This document shows positions 12,281-23,425 of a stretch of DNA of 55,800 bases, in pieces. The notes beneath the pieces were generated by a model. That model had not been told where the DNA came from and ran no database searches. It saw only the letters and a program-made list of their open reading frames with translations. The stretch spans positions 1-55,800 of the forward strand of contig FLMG01000373.1 in the NCBI GenBank assembly GCA_900088475.1, given 5' to 3'. Each line of letters starts with the position of its first letter. Position 1 is the stretch's first letter. The translations under genes and the position numbers were made by a program. Origin of the DNA: Hyphochytrium catenoides. Taxonomy: Eukaryota; Sar; Hyphochytriomycetes; Hyphochytriales; Hyphochytriaceae.

Positions 12281-13772
12281 TCAGACTGCTGGCGAACGGA
12301 GTTGAGCTTCTAGTTCTTCTGCTTGGCTGAACATGACTCGACTAAAGCTGATGCGGTTCTGAGGTGTGAAGTGATAAATAAGGCAGGCGGGTGTCGTCCA
12401 ACGGCACAGCTCTATATGCGCCGCTGGCTCAAGCTCGACTGCTGCCCTCAAAGAGTGGTCCTCTCTTTCAAACTGAGATGATGCGCGCGGGGTAGATGGA
12501 CCTCGAAGTATAGCCTCGAAGTTGCAGAAGATTGCGACTCGTTCACCCGAAATGTCTAGAGGCTTCACCCTGAGATTGCTCCATCTGATCCAACTAAAAG
12601 CCTCTGTGTACTTGTCCCTATTACAAAGTATCAAAGGCCAGAGCGAGGCGGCAGGAGCGAGGGAAGTATCCACAAATATCATTATGACCAGTGCCAAGAG
12701 AAAGCGCAAGAGCACGGAACTTACCAGATGCCGCCTGGGCTGCCTTCAACAGGAGGACAGAGAAGCTCTTGCGCCCCTCGTCCGGGCTCTTGGCCAACAA
12801 AAGGCAGCGGGTCCTGAAGCACGAAGCAGCCGTCATGGAAGGCGCTAAGGGCAAGATCTGCCTGGCCTTGACCCTGGCTCCTGTTGATCTCTATCATGAC
12901 GGAAGTGGCGGTTTGCACTCTGCACCGCTGTGCGGCTTGTACACTTTTTAGCTGGGTCGCATCCAGCTCCGCGGCGACTGGCAAGGAGTTTAGTCTCAAG
13001 CGGCGCTGCAGTGATCGATGTCGCTGCTCTGCAAGTAAGATTTGCCTTTCTAAGAGCTCGAAGTTCTCAGAAGAGAGGAAGAAATGACTTCTTTTGTGCT
13101 TCGTGGCGGTTGTGTCTTTGGCAGTCCTTTGTTTTTTGCCGTGGGGCGGCTGTTGCTGCCTTCCTTTCCTATGCCTCCGATTATGGAATCCAGCGCCTCT
13201 GCTAATATGGCGTTAGATGCTAACAAGAGAACTATGGCCCGAGTCTATACGCTCCTTCCGTAGTATCTAACTCTCGCTTGTCGTGTCGTGCCTCTCCTTC
13301 TTTATCGCCGCTGCTTATTTTTTTCTCTCTCTGTCTGTCTGCCTCTCTCTGTCTCTCTCCTCTGTCTCTCCTCTCTCCTCTCTTGCACACTGTGTCTCAC
13401 TCCATACCCCACTTAATCTCCCAGAATCTTTATACCATGTCACACCAATGCATCAACTCTAGGTCGGAACTACCTGCTCCGTTCTTCCCGGTCAGCAGTT
13501 TTGCTGCCCTCGCATCGCTGCTTCTCTGAGGGCATCGCAAAAATCGGGCTTGCAAGCGTCGTCGAGTCGTCTCCAATAGTGCCAGACAGCTGGCCATTAT
13601 TGCAGGACGCCATGAAGTTCTTCTGATCTGCACCGCTGCTAGAACATTGACTGTGAGAAAGACACTCTCCCTTCTTACAGTCCACAGCTGCACAATCTTG
13701 GCCCTTCCCTTCGCTTCGCTGAGTTGCAGAAGGAGACAAATCATCTGAACTCCATCCGAAGAGCGGCTCCAT
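12281..13772 (-). CDS. Basic/coiled-coil plus NTF2/SnoaL-like protein, copy 2 (three exons)
   Basis: Minus-strand exons 13772-13474, about 13201-12725 and 12617-12281 give about 370 residues. The middle exon may start at 13198, since TAG|C and CAG|A acceptors are both in frame. Both introns are phase 2: AG|GTAGTT, and CTG|GTAAGT joined to AATAG|G, restoring a Trp codon. The middle exon is one uninterrupted frame with no ATG, so simple ORF calling splits it. It encodes a very basic stretch (HNRRHRKGR, KKQR, KHKRSH; residues ~105-140), then a heptad-like helix containing RHRSLQRRLRLNS. The C-terminal ~190 residues parallel 16721-18203, including PQNRISFSRVMF against SENRISHVRALF and the same final intron position. 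NTF2/SnoaL-like is inferred from size and pattern; a nuclear role is suggested only by the basic regions. Confidence 0.72.
13321..13390. repeat. (CT)n/CTGT microsatellite
   Basis: CT/CTGT-rich simple sequence lying within the first intron of the minus-strand gene 12281-13772, where it reads as GA on the sense strand. Confidence 0.9.
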
Positions 13773-14778
13773 ATCTCTCTGACTGGGGTTAGGGCTTTAT
13801 TTCTCTGAGGTTGACAGGCAAGCGTACAGTCTTCAGCTAACTGCGGGCGACACCAGAGCTCAAAGCCAAGAGCCCAGGCCTGCGGTATCTCTTGATTATG
13901 AAAGGTGACGGACGAGTGGCGATACCATCGGCGCCGGCGGCAGCGGTTGAATTCTATTTGAAAGATGATGAACGAGCCCTGAACGGAGCTGCCCACACCT
14001 GGAAGAGAAGACAAGCCGGAGAGTCTTCCCTCCTTTCCAGATGCCTTTACCAGCAGGGAAGAGAGAAAGTTGCCTCTCAAGGGGAGAAGCGAGGAGGACA
14101 ACTAACTGAAGAGAAAAGGAGCGATAGGAAGGAGAGAGGGGAAAAAACCAAAGCCCCGTCGTTGCTTGGTCATTCTAGAGTCAGCAGCCCACAACGACCA
14201 TTAATGCACGCAGGCAGTGGTGGTTAAACCACCGTCACAGCAGCATTAATCGGCCCTCTCCTCCTTCCTTCCTTGCACCCATGGCTCCTCTTCAAGCAAG
14301 CGTATGAATGATGCCTCTTGTTCTTCGCTGATGATGATCATCAGCACACAGAGAAGAGGCCACGGCTCGTTCCCCTTGGTCCGTTGGCTGTTCCTGAGGC
14401 GTAGGAACTAGTAGGACCAGCCGCACCGCCACCAGAAAGAACTAGAGCAGGACCGGAACAAGAGCAGGACCGGCAGCCAGGTTCATCACCTGCAGCCAAC
14501 CTTTGTCTTGAGGGAGTACACGTGGACTGCGGGTTGGATGACGCTGATAACAGGGAGGTGACGGGGGCGGCTGCTGGGCCACGAGGTATTCTTGGCTTGG
14601 CTCGCAGATGAAGTGTCAACTTCTTCCTCGTTATCTCTCTTTCCTTTCTCTCTCCTGCCAGGCTGGCCGGTCATGCTGTGCCAGCGCCTTCTAATGCGGG
14701 GTGGGAGGAGTTTCTCTCACACTCTGTCTCCCTCCTGCCAACCTGCCCGCTCTTCTTTGGACGCCGTGCATGTCCTTT

Positions 14779-15106
14779 CTGTCTCTCTCTCTCTCTCTCT
14801 CTCCCAACCTGTTCCTTGTCTCTTAGACTCCGCATTATTCCGCTTTCGTTTTTGTGCCACATTCTCCTCCTTTCCACTGGTCGTCCCTCCTTCGCGGTCT
14901 CTCTCAATCAAAAACTTCTGCCCCTCTCTCTCTCTCTCTCTTTCTATTCCTAGTTCTCTTCACCCTCTCATTTCTCCCTCTCTCTCTCTCTCTCTCACAC
15001 TCAACTCTCTCTCTCTCTTTTTCTCGCTCTCTCTTCACTCTCTTCTCTCTCTCTTTTTTCTCTCTCTCTCTCTTCTCCCTCTCTCTCNNNNNTCTCTTCA
15101 CTCTCT

Positions 15107-15140
<34 letters not shown>

Positions 15141-15172
15141 CTTCACTCTCGTCTCTCTCTCTCTCTCTTTCT
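14779..15172. repeat. Long (CT)n-rich tract containing an assembly gap
   Basis: Several CT runs separated by short TTC/CTC/ACTC interruptions. The reference has five Ns at 15088-15092, so the true length of the tract is unknown. Open frames across it encode only Ser/Leu runs and are artefacts. Confidence 0.95.
15088..15092. other. Assembly gap (five N)
   Basis: Five ambiguous bases in the middle of a CT microsatellite, probably where assembly could not span the repeat. Confidence 1.
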
Positions 15173-15360
15173 TCTCTCGTTTGCTTGTTGTACTGTGTCT
15201 TGCTCGGGGGGGGCCACCTGCTCCGCCTTTACTGTATTCTGGGAATTCTCAGATGGTACTGTAGCCAAAAGCTTCTTGGTTGCTAAAGTGAGGTGCGGTA
15301 GGGCGAGGTAAAAGAAATATCAGTACTTGGGAAAAGCACCTACCAGGCATTCGGAGCGCA

Positions 15361-15720
15361 CAAAATCTCTGCATATGGTAGATAAATTGATCTTTAGGAC
15401 CCCCGAAAGGGTGGGGATTTTTACAAGAGCTAGTGCGGTACTGGTGAGAGGAGAAACCCCCAAGAACTATATCGCTGACTTAACTGGAGACAGTGCGCAC
15501 CGGACAGAAGAAAAAAGAGGTACCGCTCTTCTTTCTTCCAATCAGGTGTTTCCTCTTTGCAACACGAAGATTTCCCCGACGGATTTAACATTAAATTCGA
15601 TGCTGCTTACAATGTTAACAGGAACTTTTGGAAAGATATCATGAAATTTACATTGGAATGGGTGGGGGCTTGCCTTTATTCTTGCTTGATGTCCTGCAAC
15701 GTCTTTGCGCTCATCTCTTA
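15361..15720 (+). pseudogene. Possible broken gene or element fragment of unknown family
   Basis: Two successive frames look protein-like. The first runs from an ATG at about 15375 and includes KLIFRTPERVGIFTRASAVL. A second frame, open from about 15480 to a stop near 15720, includes HEDFPDGFNIKFDAAY and NFWKDIMKFTLEWVGACLY. They are out of phase by one frame near 15485. The patch is more AT-rich than its surroundings. I recognise no family; it could be two exons, a frameshifted mobile-element remnant, or chance. Confidence 0.3.
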
Positions 15721-16720
15721 GCCCCCAATAAATCATCTCTATCCGCTCTGTCTCTCAATGTACTAGCACTACTATCCGCAAAAGAGGGTCTCTCTCACAT
15801 CTACTTGGCTCTCCTTCTTATTCTGTCTGTCCGAGTGTCAGGTGAAGCTTCGTTCTTATGAAGAAGATCTTCAAAATCTTTCTCTGCCTCTGATCTCAGT
15901 TCCCATCATAAAGACAGGGAAGCGGCGGCGTGTCTCTCTTTCAACATTCGCAGCGCCGTCTTTTTTCTGGCGCACGGTCATGTGATTCCGGAGACAGAGC
16001 GCTGCGCGCTTGCTGCTCGGTGGCTGCTGTTGCTGCTTCTACTGCTCCTACTGCTCCGGCTAGCCTCCTAGTAAGCATCAACCCTTGTCGGTGTTCTAAG
16101 CGGCGGCGGCGGCAGACCACCCGGGCCTTGGATTATTGATCACTCGCTTTCCTCCCTCGTCTCGGCCATCTTCTTCTTTCGCCGCCGTTGTTCGCGCGTC
16201 TGTGCATACCGTTGCTCCATTAGACTCCAGAACCAATTCCATGGAGGAGTTCTATTGCATCCTTGCTATTACCCCCAGCAGGTCCATCGCGGAGAAGCAT
16301 TCACAAACAGCTGATGTAGAAGAAGGAGATTCGACGCTCTTCGCCCTATAAAGAAGACGGCACACTGAACCCACCAGAACATGAGGTTTTGGTCAAAAGC
16401 GCTGACAAGGAGCTAAACAAATCGGCGCGGCGGACATTAACATGAGCTTCTCAGCTCAGCCAGAGGCATCAACACAAAAAAAGTCCGGCTTGTATGATGC
16501 CTTCCTTCTTCCTATAGAGCAACCTAAAAACCTCTCTCGTTGGGGTGCTTTCATCTCGCACATTCTTCCCTATCGACCCGGCGCTAGCTGCTGCTATACC
16601 AGCGAACGTCTCATCCTGGCCTCGAATCATTGTGTCACACAGAGCTAGGTCTCGGCCTCTCCAATAAGAGGTCTATAGGAACCAAGAGACGCCGCCGGAG
16701 AAAGCTTTACCTGTAGTACT

Positions 16721-18203
16721 ATGACCAGCAAGAGCACTGCCCCTATCTCTGAAGGAGGCCACGGAAGAACATCAACGATTGCTGCTGAGGCTTTGCCGAC
16801 AAGGCCGACTGGCGAATTTTATGCGGCACTAGGTTGGCCAGAGTCAAGGGACTGGCAACAAGAAGAGCCCCTGCAGGAGGAGAGATGGGGAGCCATAAGT
16901 GACATCCCAATTCTCCAAACTTTGTTGACAGAAGCAGACCGGCAGCGAGAGAATCCTCTTCTGCGGTGCAGTGAGCAGTCCGAGGACGACAAGGGCACAT
17001 CTGCATCGAAAGAGAGTCTACATCGACACGAAGAGGATACCTCTATATTTCGAAGCAGTCAATCAATCTCTTCAAGCGCAAGGCGGAGAGAGTATCGCCC
17101 TTACTACTCTTCTACAGCTGTTCACCTCCACAACAGGCACTTACAAAACGAGCGGGCGGAGGAGGACAGTGGGGGTGACATTACAAAGGGCCAACACGTC
17201 CACCGCCAAAGACCGAAGAAGGCTAGAAAGGACAAAGAAGGGGTAGAAGGAGAAGCTGCAACGGGTCAGTGGCCTCGTCGCTCCACACTGCTACTTAGCG
17301 CTGACAGTTCTCCTTTGATGCTAGGTACTTTTCAATCAATGGCTCGCTCTGTTAGAGACAAAGAAGACGATGAAGGACTGCAAACCCCGCCGTCCTCTTC
17401 TGTTCTCGACGAGGGCGATGATCCATCGCTAGAAGAAGTTCGGCTTGATACGTTGCAATCGTTGAAAAGCATCAAGAACCAGCCAGTAAGGCGAAGACGG
17501 ATCCGATTAGAGCATCGGCTGAAGCCCCTAGAAGAAAAGCTCATGGCAGCTGAAGCGCGGCATCGAAGTTTGCAACGGCGACTGGCGCTGAATTCTTGCC
17601 CGACAGAAGAACCAGAGCGGCCTATATGCACGGACATAAGCCTTGAGAGAATTCGAACGCTTAGACTGTTCCAGCTGATGGAAGTGATGCGCAACGCTAA
17701 CGAGGGAAAGTATCATGAGGGGCTAAGCATCTATCACGAGAACTGTCTGGTCGTCCAGACCGAGATGCCCCGCATTCGAGGAAGTACTGACCACTTTTGC
17801 ATAGAGCACGAGTATAGAGGAGCCTCTGGCGTTGTGGAGCACTTGTAAGTGGTTTATGTTTGAGAAGTTCACATGCTCGCTATCAACATAACGTGTCTTC
17901 CACTATTTCAGGCTTAACTACCAGCGGACTTATGCCTATTCTCGATGGGACGATACCAAGAGGGGCATAAAGGTCTTGGATCCTCGAGCAGACAGGACTA
18001 TAGTCTATGGCGTACTGGAAGCCTCGCCGCGCGGGACTGACGAGGAGCTGATGCCAAGAGTAACCATTCCGATGGTCACAATCTTTGTCTTCTCCTCTGA
18101 GAATCGCATCTCCCACGTCCGAGCGCTGTTCAAGACTCCAGAGGCACCGGCTGCAGGCATCCAAGTTCCCTTAGCTGGTGGAATGTTTGATTTGCTGGGT
18201 TAG
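16721..18203 (+). CDS. Coiled-coil plus NTF2/SnoaL-like protein, copy 1
   Basis: Two exons, 16721-17844 and 17912-18203 (67-base GT-AG intron, phase 2, TT|G), give 471 residues. The start is the first ATG after an in-frame TAG at 16676. The first ~250 residues are polar and low in hydrophobics, with a basic cluster RQRPKKARKDKEG near residue 163 that resembles a nuclear-localisation signal. Residues ~255-290 (RRRRIRLEHRL to RHRSLQRRLALNS) are basic and helical with coiled-coil spacing. The C-terminal ~170 residues show the alternating helix/strand pattern and length of an NTF2/SnoaL-like cone fold, for example RTIVYGVLEASPRG and PMVTIFVFSSENRI. It is paralogous to 12281-13772, with RHRSLQRRL and the last intron position conserved. 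The domain is assigned by appearance, and no catalytic residues can be asserted. A DNA-binding or regulatory role is inference. Confidence 0.78.
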
Positions 18204-18728
18204 TAGGAAGCTACTGGTCGGTAGAGTGACTGCACAGCTTGAGTCCTTATCCCTCCTTCTCCAGGTTTTACTCTGCCTTTGCCTGTGATATTATATCTAC
18301 AACTAGGAAGCCCTCTGTCTAAGAAAATAGATCTCGTTAACTCTCAATAGAAATGGGAGAGATTGTCGTCTTCCTCTTCCTAACAAAGATACGTCTTCAT
18401 TGTTATCTGTGACTAGTGCTCTGGCCCTGGACAGCTTCTCTTTTAGCAATAAGAAAAAAAAGGCAAAAGAAGCTTCTCAAGTCAAACTTGGCAGCTGGTC
18501 TGCAGTCATGAGAGAAATAGCAACAGACCTTTGTCGTCCTAGAGGGCCAACTATCGGCAGCCAACATCAAAACTACGCTTATCAGCTTATCAGTCTTTCT
18601 TACCATAAGGGAGGATGTAAGGGAAGATCGCCTGCCACACTCCGTCCCGTCTAACTAGCTTGAGACGCTTACTAGGCTGGTTTTTCCCCTCTCCTCCACG
18701 CTGTCCTATCGTTTCAGCTTTTGTCCTA
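18204..18728. other. Intergenic region between convergent genes
   Basis: About 525 bases separating the stop codons of the NTF2-like gene (+) and membrane family member D (-). A short A-run is present near 18446. No gene or structured element was seen. Confidence 0.6.
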
Positions 18729-20910
18729 CTAGATTCTGCCTGCTTTCTTAGCGGCGAGAGATGCTTCTTCTTCTGGCGGCGTAGCTATGACTCGACCTCC
18801 TTCTGCTTTTTCTCTTCCTTCCTTCCCTTTCATATCCTCTTTCTTCTCTTGTCTATCAATCATTCGGAACTCGACGTCCGATACGACTGACAAGAGCAAG
18901 TGTGGAGCTCTATAAAGGCGCAGCAAGCTCCTCACAGTGTACATCGCGATTGTCCCCAAGCCATCCAGCGCAAGACTTAGCGGCGACCGGAGTGCGGGGA
19001 TGGCTAGACTGGGTAGCCAGGGCTTTACAGCGTCTTCTGTCGGGCTGAGAAAGATAAGGTACAGACCAACACTGCCTTCCAAGAGCAGAAGAGCAACGAG
19101 GTGCGGCACAAGCCAGCGCTGCCTGCGCCTCACAGTAATGATCAGAGTGTCCTGGATAGCCATGGAAGAGAGGACAGCCACAGCCAACGAGGCCAGAACC
19201 CAGCATCTGTAGAGGTAAAATGTTAGTCTCGCTATTCTGACACGCATGGACAGCAGAGCAATCATCATGTCCGCGTGCAGAAAAGAACGGGTGCAGATGT
19301 CAGCAGCGCTAAGCGCGATCAATAATAAAGCCTCCTACCCATAATCAGGAGGATATGAAGAAAGTAAGCGCAAATAAGTAGCAGAGAGCACACTGATGAA
19401 GACAAGAACAAGAAAGAGGTGGTCGCAGGGTGACGGAGCTGTAACAGGTGGCTCGTGCAACGAGGACAGCCTCCGTATTGCTCCTTATTAGATTTCTTGC
19501 ATCATACCTGACATCCCAGTTTAATAGATGGCAGGCGAACAGAGAGAACTCTAAAAGAGAGATAACCATGACCACAAAGTCAAAGGACTGCACCAGCCTC
19601 AACAATAGAGTCGGGTGCGCCCTTGACAGTAGGAGGAGGTGCAGGCAGGAGATGAAGAAGAAGCAGAGGCCAATAACAGCGGAGACGGGCGGGTTGGCAG
19701 CTGCAGCCGCGCATTGAATACCAAGACCCAGCAGCGCGGCTCCTGCAAGCCAGTGCTCTCTCCCTGCAATCATGACAGTCCAACTCTGTTGCTCCTTTTC
19801 TCTTCTTTTTATCGCTAAATGTCTTGATGGAGAGGTTATGGTGGTCTCCGACCCTACCTGAGCACCTCTTTGACTTGCAGCCGCAGGACCCACGCCTGTC
19901 CAGCGGCAGCAGCAGAAGATGCGACTCCTAGTGATGACCCACCGCCGCCAAAGATGGTCCGCGGCGTCCAGACAGCAGGGTGCCTGCACTGGGTAGACAG
20001 CGAACTTGATCTTCCTTCTTGGCCTGGGGGACCTTGTATCTCTAAGACGTAATGGCGGGATGTGACATTAGACCTATGTCTTCAAACCCGAGCGCTTTAG
20101 CCCACGAACCTCGTCCCTGCCATCACTTCTCTCCCTGTGGCACACGGAACCGCCCTTGAGTCTTCACTTGCAGACGGAATGACGTTCTTTCCTGAATCCT
20201 GTTCGCTCTTGCGCTTTGGTCCTTCCTTAACGTCGTCCCTGCTGCTGCTGCTGGTGTTGTTGTCCATGATAGTGGCTGCCACATTGGGCTTCACCGCTGC
20301 TGTTGTCGGTACCTCTAATGAGAAGTGAGTCTCCTCTAGGACTTCAAGTGGCCAACGGATGCTAATGCCGGGTAGAACTCCGTCCTTCCGTCCGAGGCGC
20401 CTAAGGATAGTGAAGTTTCGCCAGAGCTGTTGAAGGTGAAGAAGAGAGAGAACGACGAGAGAGTCTGCGGCGATCAGCCATGGGCGGATGGGAACCTTTA
20501 TGAGGGTGAGCTCCGTTCTGTACATTCCTTGATATGAGCTGTCAAAGTACAGCTGCGCTGCTATCCTAAGGAAAGATAAGAGCCATGAAGGGTTAGCAGT
20601 CGAAGGATAGTAGGTGGTGTCAACCAGCATTGGTTCTTCCGGCCTCGTAGGAGAAGGATTTGTCATAAGACAAAGAGATAAGGAGAAACAGAAAGAGGCA
20701 CCACCAGGATGACAGACAAAAGGAAAGACACCAGCTAGACTGGTGATAGTAGGGAGCTAAGGTAAGAGGATGAGAGCAGGAATGATGATGTCTGACAGAG
20801 GACGAGAACGAGAGAAAGCAGAGAGGAAGTTAAAGAGAGAGAAGGACAGAGAAGACGACAGACAGACAGACAGACAGAGAGAGAAGAGGAAAAGAGAGAA
20901 AGAGAGAGAG

Positions 20911-20975
<65 letters not shown>

Positions 20976-21745
20976 GAGAGAGAGAAAGACAAAGAGAGAG
21001 ACAGAGAGAGAGAGAGAGAGAAAGGGAAGAAGGAAAGAAAATATAGGAGAAGGATTGAACGAAGCAGATAATAGGGATGGCCTCACCACATCATGGACGC
21101 CGACGTCACTAGCATTGCACCGATGCCAGTCCCTGTAACAACCTTCTCAGCTCCCAGGTGCGGCACTGACTCGCATATTAAAGGCCCGCATGCCATGACC
21201 ATAAGACCCACCACCAGCCCAGCCCCGCGTCCATAGGACCCGCTCTGTACATTCGAGTAGGCAAGCAAGGCAGCAGCTGGCAGGCACTGCAACAGGAAGA
21301 ACCAGCCTTCGAACTGGCTCAATAGGCGCCTTAGGATGGCCATCTGGAACTCCATAAATATTGCCGTGGCATAGAGAACGAAGCAGACGGCACAGAGCCA
21401 ACCGAGAGCGCTGGACTGCAGATGCGCTGTCTCATTCTTATCAAGCAGGTTCACGAAGAAACTAACGACAGCACCGAGCTCTATCACAGCGATAGACGCG
21501 ATGTATATAGGAGACCTCCTTACCCTACACATATAGAGCTTTGAAAGTTGAGGAGGCAGGAGTGTGTTTGCCGCGATGCCATCAATAGAAAGCTCCGCCG
21601 GCAGATAGTCCGGTGTTGGTCTCAGTGTCCAAGAGAAAGAAGCGTCTTTAGGGCAGGGTTTGGGGGCTCTTCCGATTGTTTCTTCCACGTCCACGCGGGA
21701 GAGCCTGGGCCCATGATGAGAGAAGGACGCCCACGCTTCCAACAT
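18729..21745 (-). CDS. 12-span membrane family, member D
   Basis: Minus-strand exons 21745-21087, 20565-20110, 20023-19508 and 19206-18729 give about 702 residues. Introns are 521, 86 and 301 bases, all phase 2. The start is the first ATG in the frame, MLEAWASF; the frame is open further upstream without an ATG. Exon 1 contains SWTLRPTPDYLP, with Ser-Trp where other copies have Arg-Tyr-Trp, and QFEGWFF. Exon 2 has PIRPWLIAADS, exon 3 KIKFAVYPVQ then SFDF, and exon 4 MAIQDT and RSPLSLALDGL. The exon 2 donor is the weak GTTCGT, chosen because it keeps phase and the AG|G Arg codon found in the other copies. Intron 1 carries a 200-base GA tract. The function is unknown. Confidence 0.85.
20810..21022. 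repeat. (GA)n-rich microsatellite in an intron
   Basis: GA/GACA/GAAA purine tract on the plus strand lying wholly inside intron 1 of member D, so it reads as CT in the transcript. It accounts for most of that intron's unusual length (521 bases). Confidence 0.95.
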
Positions 21746-23425
21746 GCCTCCACAATATGTAAGAAGAGGGATAGGTGTACAGAATGGGAAGGAAGAAGAG
21801 AGATGATGGTCAAGTTTCTGTGGTGGCAAAGTGCATCCGTCAGTCTGCTGGGCTGGGACTTTCCTTGAGAGGAGCAAGAGAGGCGATAAGGGCGTGTGAC
21901 CTACCGCCTAGCAGCAAAGCGTGCGTCACGAGTTTGTTACCTCATCATTCATCTCTGCTTAGGCAGAAGGGAAGAAGTAGCATCAGAGACGAGAACCAGA
22001 AGGCGGTCAGCAGCAGCAAAGAGCTCAGGGCAGGTGTTTGTCGTATAGGATGAGGATCAAACAACATGCGCGTAGGTAGCATACTCATCCGCGGCCTGTG
22101 GTCCTGCCCACATTGGTTAATACCTTGTAAAATCCTGCACCAGGACAGCCTCCATCTCACCTCTATACGTCTTGATCATCTCTGCTGCTTCGTCCGTCCT
22201 CTATAGCCCAATCCAGGCTTTCTTCTTTCTTCTCAGGCGCGGTTCTTCAATCAGACAGAGTCTTCTGGGATCTGATCTGTTGGTTACTACTTCTTAGGGA
22301 TGTGGAGAGGGCCGTCCCTGTAACCGCCCTGGCCTAGTAGGGAGGGAAGTGGTAACAGCCAGAGCAGCAGCCTCTCACTCATGATCTTTGCTTCTCTCCT
22401 CCGTCTCCCTCGTTGATGGTAATTTGCTTTCTCTCCTGCTTACTAACCCATTGTCCCTTGTCAGTCTCCTCCTACCGGTGGTTGCTGCCTCCTCTCTCCT
22501 GTATGTAGGTAGGTGTTATCTTTCTCCTTTCCCTGCTAGTCCGTCGGTCGCTGTAAGAGACAGATTTTATCATTGTTATCATTGTTAATACAGGCAGAAC
22601 TGACGATATATAAGATGCGTTGCGAGCGCACTGATGAACGCTGTGACTGCTCAAGAGCTGGTCTACGGCGTCGAAGTGCCAAAATAGAGATGGACAGTGT
22701 AAAGAACTATGAACAGCAGCGGCGTGAGCTTGAACAGAAGTGGACAAGAGACATCTCTAGAAGATACGACCGCAGCTTCTTGGCGCGTCGTGCCGTCCAG
22801 TAGAAGTAGCAGATACAGTGAGTCTGAGCATGATCATATAGTAGGGAGCTGGTCTGTTATGCGTTCAGAAAGTGATAATCGCCAAGCGGCAGATGGAACA
22901 GAAGCAAGTGTCAGCTCACCGGCTGACAAGTAACTGTGCACGTTCCAACGCTATTTAACGGGGACACCTAATGGGGGGGCCTCAGAAGACGATCGGCAAC
23001 AGTTTCCGCCGACGCCATGCCATGAGACAGCTGTCCCTACTCATCTGCGCTGTGAGGGTCTCTCTTTTTCCAATCTCCGCTGACGCCATACCATGAGACA
23101 GCTGTCCCTACTTATCTGCGCTGTGAGAGTCTCTTTTTTTTTTTTGCTGATGTGCCAACAACTAGCTCAAGCTGTCAAGCGTATCACTCATTAGTAGAGA
23201 AGGAGCTCGTGTCCTGAAGGTCACGGACCTTAGAAAAAGGCTTTGACTTATGCTATCGAGGGTTAATAAGGGCAGTGCACAGTTAATATATGTAACAGGT
23301 ATCGCCAGTCGAGGAGAGATTGGCGCATGTGCGCATTGTAGCCGCATCACTCAGGGCAGTCGCGTCTCTATGTAATCCTCCACTACACCCTCTCTGTCTA
23401 TTGTGGCTTCTGCGGGGAGAACAGG
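21746..23425. other. Intergenic region with a 71-base tandem duplication
   Basis: About 1.7 kb between head of member D and tail of member E. It holds the tandem repeat at 23005-23145. A Lys/Arg/Glu-rich frame at 22615-22803 was considered and not called. No other feature was seen. Confidence 0.6.
23005..23145 (+). repeat. Two-copy tandem repeat, 71-base unit, each ending in a T-run
   Basis: Units 23005-23075 and 23076-23145 start TCCGC(C/T)GACGCCAT and share CATGAGACAGCTGTCCCTAC and TCTGCGCTGTGAG with few differences. The first ends in CTCTCTTTTTCC and the second in a run of about 13 T. T-runs at the end of short repeated units are compatible with RNA polymerase III terminators, but no A/B box promoter was recognised. 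Confidence 0.85.

Larger units (their letters stand above)
13773..16720. other. Gene-poor region with large CT tract, assembly gap and a possible broken gene
   Basis: About 2.9 kb between two divergently arranged NTF2-like genes (the copy at 12281-13772 points left, the one at 16721 points right). It contains the long CT tract and N gap at 14779-15172 and an AT-richer patch of protein-like sequence at 15361-15720. Frames 13892-14227 and 14341-14619 show no motif and are not called. Promoters of both neighbouring genes presumably lie here. Confidence 0.6.

Noticed and set aside
13430-14101. Minus-strand frame of 223 codons
   Set aside because: Overlaps in another frame the ATG-started exon 1 (13772-13474) of the NTF2-like gene, which has a proper donor and a paralogue.
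14592-15311. Long plus-strand frame of 239 codons
   Set aside because: It is produced by the CT microsatellite (Ser/Leu runs) and crosses the N gap; no protein-like character.
22615-22803. Charged 62-residue frame with EQQRRELEQKW helix
   Set aside because: Coiled-coil-like and preceded by an acceptor-like CAG, but no neighbouring exons or homologue in the window could be joined to it.
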